NCBI RefSeq assembly: GCF_038396785.1
Contig: NZ_CP151087.1
Location: 4,092,001 to 4,156,000, forward strand
DNA from: Sphingobacterium thalpophilum
GTDB taxonomy: Bacteria > Bacteroidota > Bacteroidia > Sphingobacteriales > Sphingobacteriaceae
DNA: 64,000 nucleotides
Direction of reading: 5' to 3'
Positions 16,606 to 26,080 of this stretch are shown one piece after another. Position numbers and translations under genes: made by a program. How positions within the stretch are numbered: position 1 is the first letter of the stretch; the number at the start of each line of letters is the position of its first letter. Under the pieces are notes generated by a model. That model did not search any database. It saw nothing but the letters and a program-made list of their open reading frames with translations, and was not told the DNA's origin.

Positions 16606-18934
16606 ATTTTTAATGCTTATCGTGGTATGTATATGTCATACCACGATGCTTTTTGCTCAACAAAATCCACTCGTACTTTGGTATAATAAGCCCGCGAAGG
16701 TTTGGGAAGAGACCTTGCCATTAGGAAACGGACTTATCGGCATGATGCCAGATGGAAATCCTAGTCATGAAAAGATCGTACTCAACGAGATTAGTATGTG
16801 GTCGGGCAGTCCAGAGGATCCCAATAATTATGAAGCCTATAAAAATGTTGAAGCTATTCAGGCTCTGCTTAAGGCCGGTAAAAATGATGAAGCCGAAAAA
16901 TTGGTCAATGAAACTTTTGTGACCAAAGGCAAGGGGTCGGGTTTTGGTAATGGGGCAACGGTTCCCTACGGCTGTTATCAGCTATTCGGCGACCTTATAC
17001 TCGATTATAAATTGCCTGCTGGAACGATCGAAGGTTACAAGCGTTCCCTCGACTTAGCGACGGCCTCTGCACAAACTTCATTCAAGATCAACGGGCAGCA
17101 AGTCCAACGCCGTTATTATACTTCTTTTGACAACAATGTCGGTGTTATTCAATTAAGCCAACATAAAGATGTGGTACAGCAGTTAGGCATATCATTCCAG
17201 CGCCAGGAAAATATTGACCGTTATACCTTGTTGGACGATGGGATTCTGGTTGAGGGATCTTTGCCTGATGGAAAAGGTGGTAAAAATCTGAAATTCGTTG
17301 GATTTATTCAGGTTAAAGGTAAAAATCTGCAGATCAACAAAAAGGATAAAACCTTAGAAGTGTCGGCAAATGGTGGTCTTACGATCTATTTCTCAGCAAG
17401 TACTTCCTATTATGGAAAGGACCCCTTACCTGTTGTCAAAGCGGCTGTTGCAGCCGCAAAAACTGCTGACGAACAGAAAATATATAAAAACCATCTCGCA
17501 GTCTATCAAAAGGTCTTCGATCGGGTAAGTCTTAATCTGTATGGAAATACAGCGAATAACGCTATTCCGACCAATGAACGCATTGCTAATTTTTATAAAA
17601 ATCCGGTTGCTGATCCCGATTTGGCAACGGTTTATTACCAATATGGAAGGTATTTGAATATTTCAAGTGCTGCCCCGAAAAATACAAAAGCGCTCCCGCC
17701 AAACCTTCAGGGACTATGGGCTAATCAGATCAATACACCTTGGAATGGTGATTATCATCTCAATATCAATGCACAGATGAATCATTGGGGCGTGGAGGTC
17801 AATAACCTGAGCGAATATCATAAGCCTTTTATTGAAATGATAAAGCGGATTGCAAAAACTGGCGAGCAGACAGCAAAGGCTTACTATAACGCACCGGGTT
17901 GGGTGGTCTATATGATGACGAATATCTGGGGGTATTCCGCTCCGGGTGAGCAGGCTTCCTGGGGAGCGAGTACGGCCTCAGGCTGGCTATGTAACCATCT
18001 CTGGGAACATTATCTGTTTACCGGGGATAAAAATTACCTCAAAGAGATTTATCCGATACTCAAAGGAGCGGCAGAGTTCTACGATCATACATTGGTTCAG
18101 GACCCTAAAACAGGATGGTGGGTCACTTCACCGTCGGTGTCGCCGGAAAATGCTTTCCGAATGGCCAATGGAAAAGTTGCTGCGGTTGTGATGGGACCTA
18201 CCATTGATAACCAGATCGTACGGGAGTTATACCAGGCGGTGATCAAAGCTGATTCTATCCTTACGACGACCGACAGTTTTGCCGGCGCCTTGAAAGCGAA
18301 GCTGAAGGATGTCCCTCCGCCTGTAGTTGTTAGCCCATCGGGGCGCGTAATGGAATGGCTCGAGGACTATCAGGAAGTTGAACCTAAACATCGACATGTA
18401 TCACATTTATATGGTCTGTATCCCGCGGCATTTATCTCGCCACAGACGACACCTGAATGGGCTGACGCAGCACGTAAGACTTTAGCTGTACGTGGCGATG
18501 AAGGAACCGGCTGGTCTAGAGCATGGAAAATATTATTTTGGGCGAGATTACAGGATGGTGATCATGCACTCGAAATTCTAAGGCAGTTGCTTAAGCCCGC
18601 TTTTACCAATGAAACAACCTATCAGGGAGTCGGGGCAGGTACCTACCCTAATTTGTTCTGTGCGCATCCGCCTTTTCAGATCGATGGAAACTTCGGCGGC
18701 GCAGCCGGGATTGCCGAGATGTTGATACAGAGCCACAATGGTTATATCCATCTATTACCTGCGCTACCTAAAGCCTGGTCAAAGGGTGAAGTTAAGGGAC
18801 TTAAAACCCGTGGAAACTATACCGTAGACATCAAGTGGGAAAATGGAAAGGTTTCCGCCTTGCAGATTAAAGGTAAAAAAGGAAAGCTTCGTCTATTTGA
18901 AAACGGAAACTATAAAGATTATGAAGTTCGTTAA
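16595..18934 (+). CDS. GH95 alpha-fucosidase / alpha-L-galactosidase
   Basis: The protein has 779 residues from the ATG at 16595, which overlaps the GH29 stop; an upstream TTG at 16586 is weaker. The signal peptide ends near MLFAQQ. GH95 hallmarks are visible: LPLGNGLIG near the N-terminus, NLQGLWANQ and the NINAQMNHWG strand carrying the activating Asn pair, the general acid E518 in SPSVSPENAF, and QIDGNFGGAAGIAEML with the general-base Asp. GH95 enzymes are inverting and cleave terminal alpha-1,2-fucose, or alpha-L-galactose in some branches. With the neighbouring GH29 it would strip fucose from different linkages. The next gene starts 14 bp before this stop. Confidence 0.94.
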   Translation: MVNRFLMLIVVCICHTTMLFAQQNPLVLWYNKPAKVWEETLPLGNGLIGMMPDGNPSHEKIVLNEISMWSGSPEDPNNYEAYKNVEAIQALLKAGKNDEAEKLVNETFVTKGKGSGFGNGATVPYGCYQLFGDLILDYKLPAGTIEGYKRSLDLATASAQTSFKINGQQVQRRYYTSFDNNVGVIQLSQHKDVVQQLGISFQRQENIDRYTLLDDGILVEGSLPDGKGGKNLKFVGFIQVKGKNLQINKKDKTLEVSANGGLTIYFSASTSYYGKDPLPVVKAAVAAAKTADEQKIYKNHLAVYQKVFDRVSLNLYGNTANNAIPTNERIANFYKNPVADPDLATVYYQYGRYLNISSAAPKNTKALPPNLQGLWANQINTPWNGDYHLNINAQMNHWGVEVNNLSEYHKPFIEMIKRIAKTGEQTAKAYYNAPGWVVYMMTNIWGYSAPGEQASWGASTASGWLCNHLWEHYLFTGDKNYLKEIYPILKGAAEFYDHTLVQDPKTGWWVTSPSVSPENAFRMANGKVAAVVMGPTIDNQIVRELYQAVIKADSILTTTDSFAGALKAKLKDVPPPVVVSPSGRVMEWLEDYQEVEPKHRHVSHLYGLYPAAFISPQTTPEWADAARKTLAVRGDEGTGWSRAWKILFWARLQDGDHALEILRQLLKPAFTNETTYQGVGAGTYPNLFCAHPPFQIDGNFGGAAGIAEMLIQSHNGYIHLLPALPKAWSKGEVKGLKTRGNYTVDIKWENGKVSALQIKGKKGKLRLFENGNYKDYEVR

Positions 18935-20123
18935 CTATTTTTGCTTGATTTCTGTGCTGGCCTTGGGGGCAACAGCCTGTACACAAAAGTCCGAATCGGC
19001 GAAGACAGCCGCCTTATTGAATAGCTTTAGCTATAAGATAACCGGATAAACCACTGCCGGGGACGGGACTCAGGTGAGCCTCGTCGATCACGACAATAAA
19101 CTGCAGCAATTTGTAAAAACACAGGTTGCTAATGGGCAATTTGTTTTGGAAGGCGAACTAGCCATGGCCGGATTCTATGATATTCAGATAAAGGGTATGG
19201 AGGCCTATACATTATTTGTCGAAGACGGGAGTGACTATGATCTGAGTGAAAACCAGGGCAAGTTTACCTTGACAACCTCTTCGCAGAATGCCAAGGATTT
19301 CATACAGTTCAATGCGAACTATAAACAGCGTGAAGAGGAGGAAAAAAATAAAACGGCAAATAAAAGCCAACGGGTAAGGCAGTTGGAGAGTCAGTTGCCT
19401 TCGATGGCTGCAAGAAATGATGGTTCCTATGAGAAAACAGTCGATGAAATACAGCGCTTAAGTGGTAATGCCGCATTTAATCCACGCACACTATACGCCG
19501 ATTTTATTCTCGATAGTACCCACCGTTCATCCTTAGTATTGCCTTATTTTTTTAAATACATCTCCTTGGATCAGACGAATTATAAAAAATTCGATGCCGC
19601 ATTGCTGAGTTTTAATACGGATTTGCAGAAGCATCCTTATGTTAAATTTGCCCGCGAAAAGGTCGATAGGGTGAAAGACTTCTACGAGAATATGCCTGTA
19701 TTTCCTGCTATTAGCCCGATGAATGTAGAACGGGATAGTTTGAATTTAAAGGATATTCCAAAGGCTAAAATGCTGATTGCCGCGTTTTGGAGAACTTCCA
19801 ATACCAATAGCAAGGCCGATATGGAGATGTTACGGAAAAAAGAATCTCAATTGAACGCTATGGGGGTAAGGGTTATCTATTTTTCGCTGGATAAGGATCT
19901 GGATAAATGGATCAAATCAAGTAAGGAGCTGGCCCTAGGAAAGCAGAGTTACTTTTTGAATTATAATGACCAGGCAACGATGGAAAATGATTTTAGTATA
20001 GATCGTACGCCAAGTTATCTATGGATAAATCCGCAGACCTTCCAAATTTTATCCTTGAGTGGTGAGGATCCAGCAATGCCACAGTTTTTAGGGAAGGTAA
20101 AGGAATTTCTTGCTAAAAATTAA
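18921..20123 (+). pseudogene. DUF4369/thioredoxin-like lipoprotein gene with one in-frame stop
   Basis: The ATG at 18921 overlaps the end of the GH95 gene. A lipobox (GATAC, Cys20) is followed by SYKITG and then TAA at codon 43 (19047-19049). The same frame resumes at once as TTAGDGTQVSLVDHDNK and stays open to 20123, giving 400 codons in all. The body has a DUF4369-like N-terminal domain and a C-terminal thioredoxin fold of TlpA type. In that fold the usual W-C-x-x-C is replaced by FWRTSNTNSKAD, so redox activity is not expected. One base change (for example AAA to TAA) explains the break. Restart at GTG 19074 would lose the export signal. Either a recent pseudogene or a sequence error. Confidence 0.8.
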
Positions 20124-20188
20124 CGATTATTGTCTTAAAAAAGCTTACTTTTGAATTAACTGTTTAATATTTGTTATTTCAATACATA

Positions 20189-21049
20189 ATGAAAGTCGTT
20201 CAATTTACAGTTCCGGTTGTTTACCAAGGATCTATTTGTGTGCAGGAAGACATTCTGCCTTCATTCTACAGCAACTATCACCGACACAAGGAAATCCAGC
20301 TGACCTATATCCTGAAAGGGCGGGGAACCTTTATGATTGGCAACTTTACACATAGTTTTGAAGAGGACGAGATCTATATCGTTGATGCAGATGAACCGCA
20401 TATGTTCAAAACGGGGGAAGATATAAGGGATGGCATTCATGCCATCCATATTTTTTTCGACTACGAACATTTTAAACCCTTTCTGGATTTTCCTGAATTC
20501 GATGATGTTAAGTATTTCCTGGAACACATCAACGTCAGTAAAAAATTGGATGCGGAGCATTCCGTCGCGTTGAAAGAAAAATTTGTACAGATTAACGTGA
20601 GTGCGGGCATAGATCGTCTCCTCTCGTTTGTGAAGCTGATTAATTTTTTAAGTAAAAAAGTAGATCAATGGACTTCGCTGTATACAGGTATTCCACAAAA
20701 GAAGTTCTCAGACGCCGAAGGATTGCGAATCAATGAAATATTCCAATATACTTTCCAGCATTTTGGAGACAAGATTTCCTTGGAAGATATAGCAGCGGTA
20801 GCACACATGACACCACACGCATTTTGCAAGTATTTTAAGAAACATACCCGGAAAACCTATGTTACCTTCCTCAATGAAATCCGGATTGAACGTGCCTGTA
20901 AAATGTTGATTGACGAATCTTCGGAAAGTGTTTCTAATATCGCTTTTAAAACAGGATTTAACAATGTTGTCAATTTCAATCGGGTGTTCAAGAAAATAAT
21001 CAAACTGTCGCCGAGTGAATATGTACAGGAACATCGTATGCGCTACTAG
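20189..21049 (+). CDS. AraC-family transcriptional regulator
   Basis: The protein has 286 residues from the ATG at 20189; the frame opens 18 bp earlier. The N-terminal cupin-like sensor domain (about 1-150) has YHRHKEIQLTYILKGRG and an acidic VDADEPHMF segment. The C-terminal double helix-turn-helix (about 185-286) has ISLEDIAAVAHMTPHAFCKYF and the family signature NIAFKTGFNNVVNFNRVFKK. It lies 65 bp after the broken lipoprotein gene, in the same direction as the GH29-GH95 group, and probably controls these fucosidase genes in response to a sugar. No regulator-binding repeat could be tied to it with confidence. Confidence 0.93.
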   Translation: MKVVQFTVPVVYQGSICVQEDILPSFYSNYHRHKEIQLTYILKGRGTFMIGNFTHSFEEDEIYIVDADEPHMFKTGEDIRDGIHAIHIFFDYEHFKPFLDFPEFDDVKYFLEHINVSKKLDAEHSVALKEKFVQINVSAGIDRLLSFVKLINFLSKKVDQWTSLYTGIPQKKFSDAEGLRINEIFQYTFQHFGDKISLEDIAAVAHMTPHAFCKYFKKHTRKTYVTFLNEIRIERACKMLIDESSESVSNIAFKTGFNNVVNFNRVFKKIIKLSPSEYVQEHRMRY

Positions 21050-21265
21050 GTTGTTTGGCGGATGTTACTATGCCGTTTAATGGAATAGTCTATGGAGATT
21101 TCCGAGCTATAACTGGATCCTCATACCGTTGATTTTTGGTGGGCTCCCCTCCACGGAAATCGGAAGAATGGTTTTGTTGACAATATCGGAGAAAGACTCG
21201 TCAATAAAATTTAAAAATAGCAGGTGCTAAAATGGTATTTTTGAGTTCTAATGATAACCATTCCG

Positions 21266-22255
21266 ATGAATAAAAATCTATTTATTGCACTCCTAGTTTT
21301 ATGTATATCTGCGCTGCAGCTCCGGGCCCAATCTTCTCTTTTTAAGATCGATACGCTGCAATACCAAGGGACGGATAAGCATATCGTCAATTTGGTCATT
21401 TTGGGGGACGGTTACACCAAAGCACAGCTGGATGACTACGCTGCCGATGCAAAGTAGTTTACCAACTATTTTTTCTCGATCGAACCCTTCAAGCAATACA
21501 GCAGTTTTTTAATGTGTTTGCTATTCGTACGATCTCCGAGGAATCTGGTGCAGTGCACGACTGCAAAGTGGGTGACTGTGTACATGGTGAAGAATGCTAA
21601 GCGTTGGAGCTAATACGTTGAAGGTGATGTTTCAAGATACGACCAATCTATTACGTAATCCATCCTATGTCACCATCGAGATTCGGTTGTGTGGACATTT
21701 AATTGGTTGAAATTGATTGATTTAGCGAGACTAGCGATCACATGAGGCGATACATTGGAAACCTGGTATAGTGGTGCTCAGGTGCTTACGGTAAAGCATC
21801 CTATTGCCGGATTTCAATATCGCTGGTATGATGCCGCTACAGGGTTTTGGGAAGAAAGGGGCAATAATATTTTTTTACAAAATATTGTGGAGTCAAACGT
21901 ATACCTCGTCCGTGGTATTTGGGATGACCGGGTTTCCGAGAAAACAAAAGTTTACATCAACACATTGGACAAAATTGATTAGCCAAAGAATATTCAGGTT
22001 AAAATCGACAATAAGAAAAACACAGTACAATTGACAGTAAAGGATAAAGTCGATGCGCGTTATAGCGATATCTGGTTGAATGAAGAAGGTAATCCGATCT
22101 ATGAATGGGACGAATTTAATGGCGAGTATGTACGTCCAACAGGGGTGAATAATGTGCTCAAAATGAAATTAACAACCTCTTCTGGAAAGATATACGTTCA
22201 AAAAATAGATAAAGAGACCACTTGCAAAAGTGAGAAAAGGATTGTAACTTTTTAG
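21266..22255 (+). pseudogene. Remnant of a secreted IgA-type (M64) metallopeptidase gene
   Basis: From the ATG at 21266 there is a signal peptide and then the M64-like start HIVNLVILGDGYTKAQLDDY, broken by TAG at 21455. The frame goes on as FTNYFFSIEPFKQY, shifts to FFNVFAIRTISEESGAVHDC, stops, and resumes as NTLKVMFQDTTNLLRNPSYV. The zinc-binding HExxH region is missing, so an internal deletion is likely around 21700-21740. The C-terminal part (TLETWYSGAQVLTVKHPIAG onward, stop at 21982, then VKDKVDARYSDIWLNEEGNP to 22255) looks like a beta-sandwich tail. Several independent breaks mean this gene is dead. Confidence 0.78.
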
Positions 22256-22271
22256 TTATACTATTGGAGTG

Positions 22272-22325
22272 AAATGATTTATAAGTTAATTTTAATCTGC
22301 CGGTTAATTAACTTATAAATCATTT
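22272..22325 (+). repeat. Perfect 20-bp inverted repeat just before a lipoprotein start
   Basis: Arm AAATGATTTATAAGTTAATT (22272-22291) pairs perfectly with 22306-22325 around a 14-nt spacer. The right arm ends 6 bp before the ATG at 22332. It may act as an operator, a 5'-UTR structure over the ribosome site, or a terminator for upstream transcription. Confidence 0.85.
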
Positions 22326-22331
22326 ATATTT

Positions 22332-23771
22332 ATGAAAAGAAAATCCAAGTCAACTTGGGGAATTCTTTCATGTGTATTCATCCTGGTTTTAGCCGCAATG
22401 CCTTCGTGCAAAAAGCATGTAAAACTTCCCGATGAAAACGATGAAACAATTCATGCGGTAAAATTCAAAGTCAAGGATTTTGAAGCGATTGTTACTCCTC
22501 TAAAAAAACAATCAACCACGGCAAAACGAGCTGCGCTGAGCAGAGCTTCTTCCGAAAACGAATTGCTGTATCATTGGACCTTTGATAACAGCGATGTTGT
22601 TCCCGAAAATGCACTTGATGATGCCGTTCTGATCGATTACAACAATGGAAAGACAGACTATGATTTTTTAGGCGGTTGGCCTGCAACGGGAAAAGCCATT
22701 AGTTTCAAAGGTGGTAAAGAGATCCTAGTCAAAATCCCTGCCACAGGTATTCATTCGCTGGGTAGCTGGACCTTTGATTGCAATAGTTCGAGTACAGGAC
22801 CAAGGGCACTGCTTTTGAGTTATTCCCTGGATAAGGGGAATAGTTTTTTGATGCTCTCGGATACAATCAATTATCCATCGAATGTGTCACTTTCAGCCAA
22901 AATCCCTGTGAGTGCATCATTGGCAGATATTTCGTTTGGCAACAGCAAGGAGCTCTGGTTGAAAATTTCATTATTTGCCGGTAGCAGGGATGGAGGAGCG
23001 GGTTACAGCCCAACGACTGGTACATTCAAGATGGATAACTTGATGGTTTACGGACAAGTCAACCCGGCCGCTTTGCCCAGCAAATTTTACTATCATGTGT
23101 TTGATGCAAAATCGAAGGCTATGATCAAATCGGGCGTACTTAATTCGCAGGAAGCTTTCGATGTTGAATTGCCGAACGGAACCTATTACCTAAGTCTGAT
23201 TGCTAAAAATTCGACATTGCCGCTGATCCTGGCAGGGGCGGTGGATTTTGAGCACTTTTATGCGACGAATGCTTTTTCAGAACAATCTGCAGAGTTATTT
23301 GCTAGCCGGGATACCTTTGAGGTTAAAGGGGCTATGGAACGGGTCCTAAACTTAAGTCGGATCTACAGTGAGGTCAAGTTGACTTTTACAGACAGCGAAG
23401 ATCTGAGCGCAATTGATAGTATTCAGGTGAAGCAGCTTCATCCTGTGTTTCATTATTATCCTTTTATGACGCATATTAACGACCAGGTTGATGAAAGTCT
23501 TTTGACGGTTATCCCACATTTTACGGCAGCTGATCAAAGTTTTTCGTTCAACCAATTTATGGGCTATTATCTCAACAATACCGCTATTAAATATCAGTTC
23601 CAAGTTTTCAAGGAAGGTAAATTGCTGCGTACATTTGAACTGGAAAGCGAAATCCGAAATAATGTTCAAATACAGTTTAAGGGCAAATTGCTGGAGACTG
23701 CCAATGGGAATTTGGGTTTTCAGATCGTGAAGAATGAACAGTGGGACGATCATATTGTGATAGAATACTAG
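22332..23771 (+). CDS. Large surface/periplasmic lipoprotein of unknown function
   Basis: This 479-residue protein has a lipoprotein signal with lipobox AMPSC (Cys26). Residues about 75-240 (ELLYHWTFDNSD, LGGWPATGKAISFKGG, GTFKMDNLMVYG) look like a jelly-roll or choice-of-anchor type domain. The rest is beta-rich without a recognised motif (KFYYHVFDAKSKAMI, LPNGTYYLSLIAKN). I do not recognise a family. It is monocistronic: a strong inverted repeat lies directly before the start and a bidirectional terminator follows. The reading frame is intact, unlike its upstream neighbours. Confidence 0.8.
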   Translation: MKRKSKSTWGILSCVFILVLAAMPSCKKHVKLPDENDETIHAVKFKVKDFEAIVTPLKKQSTTAKRAALSRASSENELLYHWTFDNSDVVPENALDDAVLIDYNNGKTDYDFLGGWPATGKAISFKGGKEILVKIPATGIHSLGSWTFDCNSSSTGPRALLLSYSLDKGNSFLMLSDTINYPSNVSLSAKIPVSASLADISFGNSKELWLKISLFAGSRDGGAGYSPTTGTFKMDNLMVYGQVNPAALPSKFYYHVFDAKSKAMIKSGVLNSQEAFDVELPNGTYYLSLIAKNSTLPLILAGAVDFEHFYATNAFSEQSAELFASRDTFEVKGAMERVLNLSRIYSEVKLTFTDSEDLSAIDSIQVKQLHPVFHYYPFMTHINDQVDESLLTVIPHFTAADQSFSFNQFMGYYLNNTAIKYQFQVFKEGKLLRTFELESEIRNNVQIQFKGKLLETANGNLGFQIVKNEQWDDHIVIEY

Positions 23772-23818
23772 CACAGTTATTGTACTTAGCATCTAGCCGC
23801 CCTACATCTATTAAAACA

Positions 23819-23846
23819 AAAAGGTGTCCAGCAATGGACACCTTTT
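23819..23846. terminator. Bidirectional terminator between lipoprotein gene and glyS
   Basis: Arms AAAAGGTGTCCA (23819-23830) and TGGACACCTTTT (23835-23846) pair perfectly around the loop GCAA. The A and T runs serve both convergent genes. Confidence 0.92.
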
Positions 23847-23863
23847 CTGTGATAGCATATTGG

Positions 23864-25333
23864 CTATATCAATTTTTTTAGCAAGGTATTCCAACCAGCC
23901 AAGTCATTCAATATTTTTTCAAGATCGGCAATGGCAACACGTTCCTGTGCCATCGTATCACGGTGACGGATGGTTACGGTGTTGTCTTCCAATGAATCGT
24001 AATCGACTGTGATACAGATTGGTGTTCCGATTGCATCTTGACGACGGTAACGTTTTCCAATGGCATCTTTTTCGTCATATTGAACGTTGTAATCCAATTT
24101 TAGTGTATTTAGGATCTCACGTGCTTTTTCTGGTAAACCATCTTTTTTGGTCAATGGTAAAATTGCAGCTTTTACCGGTGCCAATGCTGGTGGAAATTTC
24201 AATACAACGCGCGAATCTTGTTTTTCTGCTGTAGAAAGATCTTCTGTTACCAAAGAGTTACATAATACAGTTAAGAAAAGGCGATCCAATCCAATTGAAG
24301 TTTCAATGACATATGGAATGTAGTTTTGATTGATTTCAGGATCAAAATATTGCATTTTCTTTTTAGAAAATTCCTGATGTTGTTTCAAGTCAAAATCTGT
24401 ACGGGAGTGGATACCTTCAACTTCTTTGAATCCGAATGGGAAGTTGAATTCAATATCAACTGCAGCATTTGCGTAATGCGCTAATTTATCGTGGTCGTGG
24501 TAACGGTAGTTTGATGGATCGAAGCCCAATGCCAAATGCCATTTCAAACGTGTTTCTTTCCATTTGTTATACCATTCCAATTCAGTACCCGGGCGGCAGA
24601 AAAATTGCATTTCCATTTGCTCGAATTCACGCATACGCATGATAAACTGACGTGCAATTACTTCGTTACGGAAAGCTTTACCAATTTGTGCAATACCAAA
24701 AGGAATTTTCATACGTCCTGTCTTTTGAACGTTCAGGAAGTTGACGAAAATACCTTGTGCAGTTTCAGGACGAAGGTAAACCTGATCAGCTCCATCTGCC
24801 ATAGCACCCATTTGGGTTGCAAACATCAAATTAAATTGACGTACTTCAGTCCAATTTTTGGTACCTGAAACCGGACATACGATATTATGTTCTTCAATGA
24901 TGGTTTTCAGTCCAGCTAAATCGTCTGCATTCAATGCGGTATTCAAAGCGTCTAATAGGGCAGCAGCTTCAGCTGTCTTACCATCTGCTTCATAACGTGC
25001 AATCTTATCTTCGATCAATTGATCGGCACGGTAACGTTTTTTTGAATCCTTATTGTCGATCATTGGGTCGTTAAAACCATCAACGTGACCAGAGGCTTTC
25101 CATGTTGTTGGGTGCATGAAAATTGCGGCATCAATACCAACAATGTTTTCGTGCAATTGCACCATGGATTTCCACCAATAAGTCTTTAGGTTGTTTTTTA
25201 ATTCCGAACCTAATTGACCGTAATCGTAGACGGCACTTAATCCGTCATATATTTCGCTCGATTGAAATACAAAACCGTATTCCTTCGCGTGTGATACTAC
25301 ACTTTTGAAAAAGTCGTCTGTCTGTTTGCTCAT
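23864..25333 (-). CDS. glyS: Glycyl-tRNA synthetase, single-chain type
   Basis: The protein has 489 residues from the ATG at 25333; three extra upstream codons are possible. Class II synthetase of the eukaryote/archaeal-like dimeric GlyRS type, which charges tRNA-Gly in the cytoplasm. The N-terminus RGFVFQSSEIYDGL-like segment (here KEYGFVFQSSEIYDGLSAVY), PTTWKASGHVDGF, the motif 2 region FRNEVIARQFIMRMREFEQ and the C-terminal anticodon-binding domain (about 380-489) are all clear. Length is normal for this type in Bacteroidota. It is monocistronic, with a terminator after it; bcp lies upstream in the same direction and ends 64 bp from this start. Confidence 0.97.
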   Translation of the reverse strand: MSKQTDDFFKSVVSHAKEYGFVFQSSEIYDGLSAVYDYGQLGSELKNNLKTYWWKSMVQLHENIVGIDAAIFMHPTTWKASGHVDGFNDPMIDNKDSKKRYRADQLIEDKIARYEADGKTAEAAALLDALNTALNADDLAGLKTIIEEHNIVCPVSGTKNWTEVRQFNLMFATQMGAMADGADQVYLRPETAQGIFVNFLNVQKTGRMKIPFGIAQIGKAFRNEVIARQFIMRMREFEQMEMQFFCRPGTELEWYNKWKETRLKWHLALGFDPSNYRYHDHDKLAHYANAAVDIEFNFPFGFKEVEGIHSRTDFDLKQHQEFSKKKMQYFDPEINQNYIPYVIETSIGLDRLFLTVLCNSLVTEDLSTAEKQDSRVVLKFPPALAPVKAAILPLTKKDGLPEKAREILNTLKLDYNVQYDEKDAIGKRYRRQDAIGTPICITVDYDSLEDNTVTIRHRDTMAQERVAIADLEKILNDLAGWNTLLKKLI

Positions 25334-25396
25334 AAGTGGCAAATATAGATATTAGTTTTAGATTTTAGATATAAGATTCTTGATAAGAGGTATTCT

Positions 25397-25858
25397 TTAA
25401 ATGCCTAAATCACGGATCTGCTGGGACGCATTTTTGTTATCTACTTTTTTGATGATATGTTGGATAATGCCATCTGCATCAATCACAAAAGTGGTACGTG
25501 CTGTGCCCATATACTTTTTGCCATACATGTTCTTTTCGACCCATACACCATAGGCCTCTACAAGGCTCTTGTCTTCATCTACAAGCAGCTGAAAAGGAAG
25601 CTCATGTTTGCTGATGAATTTTTGGTGCGATGCTTCGCTGTCCACACTTACGCCGATGATTTCAAAACCATCTTTTTTCAAAGACTGATAATTGTCTCTG
25701 AAATTACAGGCTTCCGTGGTGCAGCCTGGTGTATTGTCTTTTGGATAAAAATATAAAATAACTTTTTTCCCTTTGAAATCCGAAAGATGTACCGTTTCAC
25801 CATGTTGATTTTTTGCACTAAAATCCGGTGCTTGTTGTCCTATTTCTAGTGTTGCCAT
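25397..25858 (-). CDS. bcp: Thioredoxin-dependent peroxiredoxin, Bcp/PrxQ type
   Basis: The 153-residue protein carries peroxidatic C46 and resolving C51 in TPGCTTEACNFRD, the five-residue spacing typical of PrxQ/BCP. The fold elements APDFSAKNQHGETVHLSDFK and GVSVDSEASHQKF are also typical. It reduces hydroperoxides using thioredoxin in the cytoplasm. Upstream on the same strand lies only the remnant of an hsdR 3' end. Together with tpx and osmC it is one of three peroxide-defence genes in the window, in separate transcription units. Confidence 0.96.
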   Translation of the reverse strand: MATLEIGQQAPDFSAKNQHGETVHLSDFKGKKVILYFYPKDNTPGCTTEACNFRDNYQSLKKDGFEIIGVSVDSEASHQKFISKHELPFQLLVDEDKSLVEAYGVWVEKNMYGKKYMGTARTTFVIDADGIIQHIIKKVDNKNASQQIRDLGI

Positions 25859-25921
25859 ATGTATTTCGATTTAGTCGATTAAGATACGAAATTATAACAA
25901 TAAATCTATCCGATGGTATGC

Positions 25922-26017
25922 TTAAGCATTTTGGTTAACGTGCCTGCTGCTACTCGTGAAGTCGACAACTTGGTTCTCGCCAAGTAATTTGATAAAAGAT
26001 CTGTCGGCTGGTACAGT
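25922..26017 (-). pseudogene. Remnant of an HsdR C-terminus upstream of the SWIM gene
   Basis: Read on the minus strand this segment gives RSFIKLLGENQVVDFTSSS then RHVNQNA and a stop. That matches the end of the HsdR protein 2 kb away, GVIGLFDENNVVKLM then SLIKQVNQNA. At the DNA level 25926-25995 aligns without gaps to 27871-27940 with 52 of 70 identical bases, by hand count. It is a relic, or the tail of a different hsdR allele, in the same orientation as the longer copy. Confidence 0.72.
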
Positions 26018-26080
26018 GAGGATAATTTTTTAGAAAATCAATTTTTCTATCGACACATAAATTACTATTTTTAAAAAAAC

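Noticed and set aside
19047-19049. Recoding of TAA as a sense codon
   Set aside because: TAA is not known to be read through in this group, there is no structure after it that would suggest programmed read-through, and nearby genes are also broken.
23352-23792. 146-codon open frame antisense to the lipoprotein gene
   Set aside because: Opposite strand of an intact coding region, with no start context or recognisable domain.
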